From contig JALFVN010000061.1 of assembly GCA_022787565.1 (NCBI GenBank), positions 1 through 62,121 of the forward strand: a DNA stretch of 62,121 nt, written 5' to 3'. Of this stretch, positions 58,546 to 62,121 are shown piece by piece. This DNA comes from Clostridiales bacterium (GTDB lineage Bacteria; Bacillota; Clostridia; Oscillospirales; Oscillospiraceae). The stretch's first letter is position 1, and every line of letters begins with the position of its first letter. The notes under the pieces are model-generated. The model had not been told where the DNA came from and did no database searches. It saw only the letters and a list, made by a program, of their open reading frames with translations. A program made the translations under genes and the position numbers.

Positions 58546-59673
58546 TCACTTCAACATTTCAAGGGCGGCCCGGAATCTGTGCTCAAACTCGCCGTCGCTG
58601 CGGAAAAAGCCGCTGTCCAGAGGCGGAAAATACAGCATCTCTTCGGAGAGCGAAAGCAAAGCGGTCTCGACCTCTCCCGGCTCCTCCGGCGCCCAGCCGC
58701 CAATCGCCGGGATCAGACCCCGGGTCAGGGCCAGGTCTGCCGCCCGTTGGGGCTGCAGCAGCCAGGATAGAAACTTGGCAATGGCCTCCTCCCGGCCGGA
58801 AAAGGGGCTGGTCACCGCAAGGCCCACCGCCCGGGCCAGACTGCCTGACACTCCGGGCAGTGGGTAACAGGCAAGACCCTCGTCCCGCTCCCCGGCAAGC
58901 CCCGTGGAGGCGACCAGGGCGCAGACCGGCTCTCCGCTTTTTACCAGAGGAAGCGCGGCGCTGTCATAGGCCGCAATACCCCCCTCGTAGGCCGCTTCGG
59001 CCAGCAGATTGTAGACCCGCTTATAGTCCTCGCTGAGCATATCCTGCTCCCGAAGGCCGGAGAAGCCGCTGCCCAGCGGACCCAGGGCGGCAGTAAAAAG
59101 GGCGGTAAAGGAATCGGCGGTGAAAAACACCTGCCCCTGCTGTCCGCAGGCGGCAGCCGCCGCGCAAAGTCCCTCCAGGGTGGAGAGGGAATTCGGGCCC
59201 AGAGCGCCGGCTTCGCTGCTCTCAAAGGCCGTGCCGTTTACCTCCAGAAGCTCCGTTTCCGCGCCGATGGGGAAGAAGGCGCGGCCCACGCAGTCTGACA
59301 GAGCCAGAAAGCTTTCGTTGTAGGCCGGGGGCTGGGAAAAGCCCGTTGAAACATCCCCCAGCCGGTTCTCTTCATACAGGGACACTGCCCGTTCATGGCC
59401 GCAGAGGATCAGATCCGGCCGTGCGCTGTCCAGCGCCGCGCCCAGTTCCGCCTCGTCTGCAAAGGCTCTCAGCTCCGTCTTCACCGGAAAAGAGGCGCTG
59501 TTGAACTGTTCCGAAAGTGTTCTGAGCTCTGCGGACAGCAGCGCGCCGTCCACGAACCAGATGCTGACAGTCTCCTCCTGCGGCGTTTCCACGCTCTCCT
59601 CACCGCAGGCGGAGAGCAGAAAGCAGGCGCAGAGAAGAAAACAGAAAAATCGGAAAATCGGACGGGTCTTCAT
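58546..59673 (-). CDS. Extracellular solute-binding lipoprotein
   Basis: 375-residue binding protein with a lipoprotein signal (FLLCACFLLSAC, Cys23) and a solute-binding fold: VSIWFVDGALLSAELRTLSE, RPDLILCGHERAVSLYEENR, AFFPIGAETELLEVNG and FLSWLLQPQRAADLALTRG. It resembles family-1 sugar-type binding proteins. ATG at 59673 is preferred because the signal sequence begins there. No permease or ATPase gene is beside it, so it is an orphan and the ligand is unknown. Confidence 0.75.
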   Translation of the reverse strand: MKTRPIFRFFCFLLCACFLLSACGEESVETPQEETVSIWFVDGALLSAELRTLSEQFNSASFPVKTELRAFADEAELGAALDSARPDLILCGHERAVSLYEENRLGDVSTGFSQPPAYNESFLALSDCVGRAFFPIGAETELLEVNGTAFESSEAGALGPNSLSTLEGLCAAAAACGQQGQVFFTADSFTALFTAALGPLGSGFSGLREQDMLSEDYKRVYNLLAEAAYEGGIAAYDSAALPLVKSGEPVCALVASTGLAGERDEGLACYPLPGVSGSLARAVGLAVTSPFSGREEAIAKFLSWLLQPQRAADLALTRGLIPAIGGWAPEEPGEVETALLSLSEEMLYFPPLDSGFFRSDGEFEHRFRAALEMLK

Positions 59674-59787
59674 TGATCGCTCCTTGTTGCAAAAAATGCA
59701 CTGATTCACCACTTGGCTGGAAAAATAACGTTAAAATTGGACTCTTTTCTCCATTTATACCACATTCCGGCCATAATAGCAAGACTT

Positions 59788-59816
59788 TTGCAATTACAGG
59801 GGAAATGGTGTATAAT
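59788..59816 (+). promoter_or_regulatory. Promoter of the HAD phosphatase gene
   Basis: TTGCAA (59788-59793), 17-base spacer, TATAAT (59811-59816), 53 bases upstream of the ATG. Confidence 0.65.
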
Positions 59817-59869
59817 ACCGGCGAAAAAATCCCCCGAAAAAGAAGGGGGGAGCGCAGGAGAATGAACCA

Positions 59870-60520
59870 ATGAAATACGATGCAGTTTTATTTGATCTTG
59901 ACGGAACGGTGCTGGACACCGTTGAGGATATTGCCGATTCGCTGAACCGGGCTTTGGAAAACCATGGCTTTGCCCGGATCAGCACTGCCCAGGCAGAGTC
60001 CTTTCTGGGCAACGGGACCCGGCGTCTGGTGGAGCTGGCCCTTCCGGAAAGCTGCCCGGAGAGCGTGAAAGAAGACGTGATTGAGGAATACCGGGGCCTG
60101 TACGACCGCTTCTGTCACGAGAAGACCCGTCCTTACCGGGGCATGGTGGAGCTGATAAAGGCATTGAAGGCGGCGGGGGTGAAAACCGCCATCGTCTCCA
60201 ACAAGCCGGACAGCATGGTGCAGACTCTGGCGACCGTGTATTACCCCGGCGTCCCCGATGTGGTTCTGGGCGAACGGGAGGGGCTTGCCCGCAAGCCTGC
60301 GCCGGATATGGTGCAGTTTGCCCTGAAGGCCATCGGCGCCGAAGCCGGGCGGAGCATCTATGTGGGAGATACGGAGGTAGACATCCTCACCGCGAGAAAC
60401 GCGGGTCTGGGCTGCATCTCGGTGCCCTGGGGCTTCCGCAGCCGGGAGCAGCTGGAAAAAGCCGGGGCAGATCCCATTGCCGATACCGTGGAGGAGCTTG
60501 CCCGGTATCTGGGGCTATAA
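59870..60520 (+). CDS. gph: HAD-IA phosphatase, phosphoglycolate phosphatase-like
   Basis: 216-residue HAD hydrolase with nucleophile Asp9 and acid Asp11 (VLFDLDGTVLDT), the cap domain (ALENHGFARISTAQAESFLG), motif II VSNKPD, Lys in ARKPAPD and motif IV VGDTEVDILTARNAG. Family members hydrolyse phosphoglycolate or pyrophosphate; substrate not certain. AGGAG site before the ATG. It ends 30 bases before the right IS, in a fragment of the dispersed repeat. Confidence 0.87.
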   Translation: MKYDAVLFDLDGTVLDTVEDIADSLNRALENHGFARISTAQAESFLGNGTRRLVELALPESCPESVKEDVIEEYRGLYDRFCHEKTRPYRGMVELIKALKAAGVKTAIVSNKPDSMVQTLATVYYPGVPDVVLGEREGLARKPAPDMVQFALKAIGAEAGRSIYVGDTEVDILTARNAGLGCISVPWGFRSREQLEKAGADPIADTVEELARYLGL

Positions 60521-60530
60521 GTGCAAAAAA

Positions 60531-60550
60531 CGAAGGATCCCGTATCTCCC
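60531..60550 (+). repeat. Truncated palindromic repeat at the IS boundary
   Basis: CGAAGGATCCCGT matches the inner part of the GTCATCCTGAG family (compare GATCCTTCGCTG and GCGAAGGATCCCGT at 38825). The IS begins at 60551, so it probably inserted in such an element. Confidence 0.65.
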
Positions 60551-60553
60551 TGA

Positions 60554-60618
60554 TATAGTCCCCTTAGAGTAGACACTCGAAAAACGTAAAAATTCGAGAC
60601 TACAACTAGGGGGACTAT
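60554..60618 (+). promoter_or_regulatory. IS leader hairpin that covers the orfA ribosome site
   Basis: ATAGTCCCC (60554-60562) is complementary to GGGGACTAT (60609-60617) and the inner CTCGAA (60578-60583) to TTCGAG (60594-60599), with GTAG/CTAC pairs between. In a transcript entering from outside, the GGGGGA ribosome site of orfA would be locked in the stem, a known way for IS elements to avoid activation by read-through. Confidence 0.65.
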
Positions 60619-60622
60619 TGTT

Positions 60623-61159
60623 ATGCCAAGAAGGAGACACAAGAACAAGAAATACAGCGCAGAATTGAAAATAGCGGTAGTAGAAGCGTATCTTTCAGGA
60701 AAGGGCAGCATGGAAGAACTCGCCAAAAAGTACGAGTTATCTGACGAAAGCCGTGTCAGAGACTGGCTGAAGTGTTATAATGGTCATAGAAAGTTCAAGC
60801 GGCCCAGTGCTGCGAGAGGAGCGCTTTATATGACCAAAGCAAAGAAAACAACACAACAGGAACGCGCAGAGATTGTTGCCTTCTGTCTGGAACACGGCAA
60901 GGACTATTTGCTGACCGTGGAACAGTTTGGGGTATCCTACCAGCAGATTTATTCTTGGGTTCGCAAGTATGAGGAAAAGGGCATAGACGGGCTGGCTGAC
61001 GGCAGAGGCCGTACAAAACCGGAAAGCGAAATGACTGATACAGAGAAGCTGCAAGCCCAGGTGCGGATGCTGGAGGCACAGCTGCGGGATAAGGAAATGG
61101 AGATTGAACTGTTAAAAAAAGTGAAGGAGTTGGAAGGAGGTGTTTGGTGGGAGAAGTAA
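60623..61159 (+). CDS. IS3-family OrfA (transposase DNA-binding part)
   Basis: 178-residue protein with two helix-turn-helix regions (KYSAELKIAVVEAYLSGKGS, EHGKDYLLTVEQFGVSYQQI) and a C-terminal leucine-zipper-like coiled coil (EKLQAQVRMLEAQLRDKEME, IELLKKVKELE), as in IS150-group OrfA proteins. It overlaps orfB by 16 bases. An A7 run at 61114-61120 is the likely -1 slippage site that makes the OrfAB fusion transposase. Confidence 0.9.
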   Translation: MPRRRHKNKKYSAELKIAVVEAYLSGKGSMEELAKKYELSDESRVRDWLKCYNGHRKFKRPSAARGALYMTKAKKTTQQERAEIVAFCLEHGKDYLLTVEQFGVSYQQIYSWVRKYEEKGIDGLADGRGRTKPESEMTDTEKLQAQVRMLEAQLRDKEMEIELLKKVKELEGGVWWEK

Positions 61160-62034
61160 GACAAGAACCGGCCTATCTGGCAATTGAATACCTCCATGAC
61201 ACCGAGAATTATCCCATTTCCAAATTGTGTACTGCTTTGCGCATTCCAAGGTGCTCCTACTACAAATGGCTGAAACGAGATAAAAACAGAAACGAGTTGT
61301 TGAATGAGCAGATTATTGAATGGATCAAGGCACTTTACATAGAACAAAATGGTATTTTAGGCTACCGACAAATGACAATTGCTATTAACCGAAACCACCA
61401 AACCCACTTTAACAAGAAGAGAATTCGCAGACTCATGCGCGCATTGCAGTTACAGTCTGTATGTCGAAAAAAGCGTGGCAACTACACACCATCTACCCCA
61501 GAAGTGACCGCCGAGAACATTCTGAATCGAGATTTCCATGCAGACAAGCCCAACGAAAAATGGCTGACCGATGTGACAGAATTCAAATGGTATAGCGGAC
61601 AAGAGGTACATAAACTATACCTCAGTGCAATTCTCGATTTATATGACAGACGGATTGTAGCATATAAAATTGGATCCAGTAATAATAACAAACTGGTATT
61701 CGACACCTTTGATGAAGCCATTGAGAGTAATCCCAACGCACATCCGCTGTTCCATAGTGACCGAGGATTCCAGTATACGAGTAAAATATTCCGAGCAAAG
61801 CTGGAGTCGGCCAAGATGGTACAGAGTATGTCTAGAGTTGGAAGATGTATTGATAATGGCCCGATGGAAGGATTCTGGGGAATCTTGAAATCTGAGATGT
61901 ACTATCTGAGGAAATTCACTGATGAGCAGGAACTGATCTCTGCTATTGAGCATTACATATATTTCTACAATACGAAACGTTACCAGAAGCGGCTTCATTG
62001 TATGACTCCTATGGAGTTTCACGCTGTCGCATAA
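61144..62034 (+). CDS. IS3-family OrfB (DDE transposase)
   Basis: 296-residue catalytic part with a complete DDE triad: Asp143 (KWLTDVTEF), Asp206 (HSDRGFQYTS) and Glu242 (GPMEGFWGILKSE), spacing 35 residues between the second Asp and Glu. N-terminal HTH_21 region (ILGYRQMTIAINRN). The TTG at 61144 has GGAGGTG upstream, but the frame is open back to the A7 slip site, so the active enzyme is probably the frameshifted OrfAB. All parts are intact, so the IS may be active. Confidence 0.93.
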   Translation: MVGEVRQEPAYLAIEYLHDTENYPISKLCTALRIPRCSYYKWLKRDKNRNELLNEQIIEWIKALYIEQNGILGYRQMTIAINRNHQTHFNKKRIRRLMRALQLQSVCRKKRGNYTPSTPEVTAENILNRDFHADKPNEKWLTDVTEFKWYSGQEVHKLYLSAILDLYDRRIVAYKIGSSNNNKLVFDTFDEAIESNPNAHPLFHSDRGFQYTSKIFRAKLESAKMVQSMSRVGRCIDNGPMEGFWGILKSEMYYLRKFTDEQELISAIEHYIYFYNTKRYQKRLHCMTPMEFHAVA

Positions 62035-62121
62035 TAAAGATGGTCCCTGCATGCACAGAGACCATCTCCATCTAAATATTCTTTTTGTTTTTTCTCTGTC
62101 TACTTGACAGGGGGCACTTCA

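Larger units (their letters stand above)
60551..62121 (+). mobile_element. Complete IS3-family (IS150-group) insertion sequence
   Basis: 1571 bases, starting TGATATAGTCCCCTTAGAG and ending with the last base of the window (GGGGGCACTTCA). The 25-base ends are imperfect inverted repeats sharing TGA, CCCC and AGTAGACA. Two overlapping frames (orfA, orfB) with a -1 frameshift signal match the IS150 group. A second copy, in opposite orientation, begins at position 117 of this window. The downstream flank, and so the target duplication, is not visible. Confidence 0.93.

Noticed and set aside
1-62121. The whole window as a composite transposon
   Set aside because: It holds housekeeping genes such as glyA, rlmI and a central carbon operon, with even base composition; two IS copies this far apart are more simply chance insertions or assembly break points.

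Overview
The window looks like chromosomal sequence from a GC-rich, anaerobic Clostridia species, most like gut Oscillospiraceae/Ruminococcaceae. The signs are strong AGGAGG ribosome sites, a (Re)-type citrate synthase, cytoplasmic sulfatases of the anaerobic Cys type, DUF4317 and DUF5655 proteins, and dispersed GTCATCCTGAG palindromes. No rRNA or tRNA gene was recognised. The taxonomic call is inference from gene content, not from a marker gene. Both window ends lie in the same IS3-family element, in inverted orientation: the first 117 bases are an IS left end and the last 1571 bases are a complete copy. The window is therefore probably an assembly contig broken at IS copies.

Region by region. 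(1) 0.1-4.9 kb: a compact type II-C CRISPR system (cas9, cas1, cas2, minus strand) with a predicted tracrRNA and its promoter just upstream of cas9; no CRISPR array is present, and the left IS lies directly beyond cas2. (2) 4.9-12.6 kb: housekeeping genes (two rRNA methyltransferases, DMT exporter, CsaA, PNPOx-like protein, patatin, AzlCD, hydrolase, radical SAM). (3) 12.6-18.1 kb: an oxidative half-TCA operon, (Re)-citrate synthase, GntR, aconitase and isocitrate dehydrogenase, with a perfect 24-bp palindrome over its promoter; a tandem palindromic repeat follows it. (4) 18.2-31.2 kb: a sulfite/sulfate-exporter-like TSUP protein, a ROK regulator and a nine-gene operon with a tripartite TctABC importer, a TIM-barrel isomerase, two cytoplasmic sulfatases, a sugar kinase, a mannitol-1-phosphate-dehydrogenase-like enzyme and an AraM-like glycerol-1-phosphate dehydrogenase. 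This reads as a pathway for import, desulfation and catabolism of an unidentified sulfated compound and is the best candidate here for an undescribed system.

(5) 31.3-37.5 kb: small proteins and an SPFH/zinc-ribbon/TPM module resembling Bacillus YdjG-YdjH-YdjI but without PspA, then a decayed REP-associated transposase. (6) 37.5-49.7 kb: glyA, an exo/endonuclease-phosphatase protein, a two-component system divergent from a sugar ABC importer, and an HlyD-like adaptor with a MacB-like permease. (7) 49.8-60.5 kb: GH25 lysozyme, DUF4317, a leucine-rich-repeat membrane protein, M29 aminopeptidase, acyl-ACP thioesterase, an orphan hypB, a binding lipoprotein and a HAD phosphatase. (8) 60.55-62.12 kb: the complete IS, inserted next to a fragment of the dispersed palindromic repeat.
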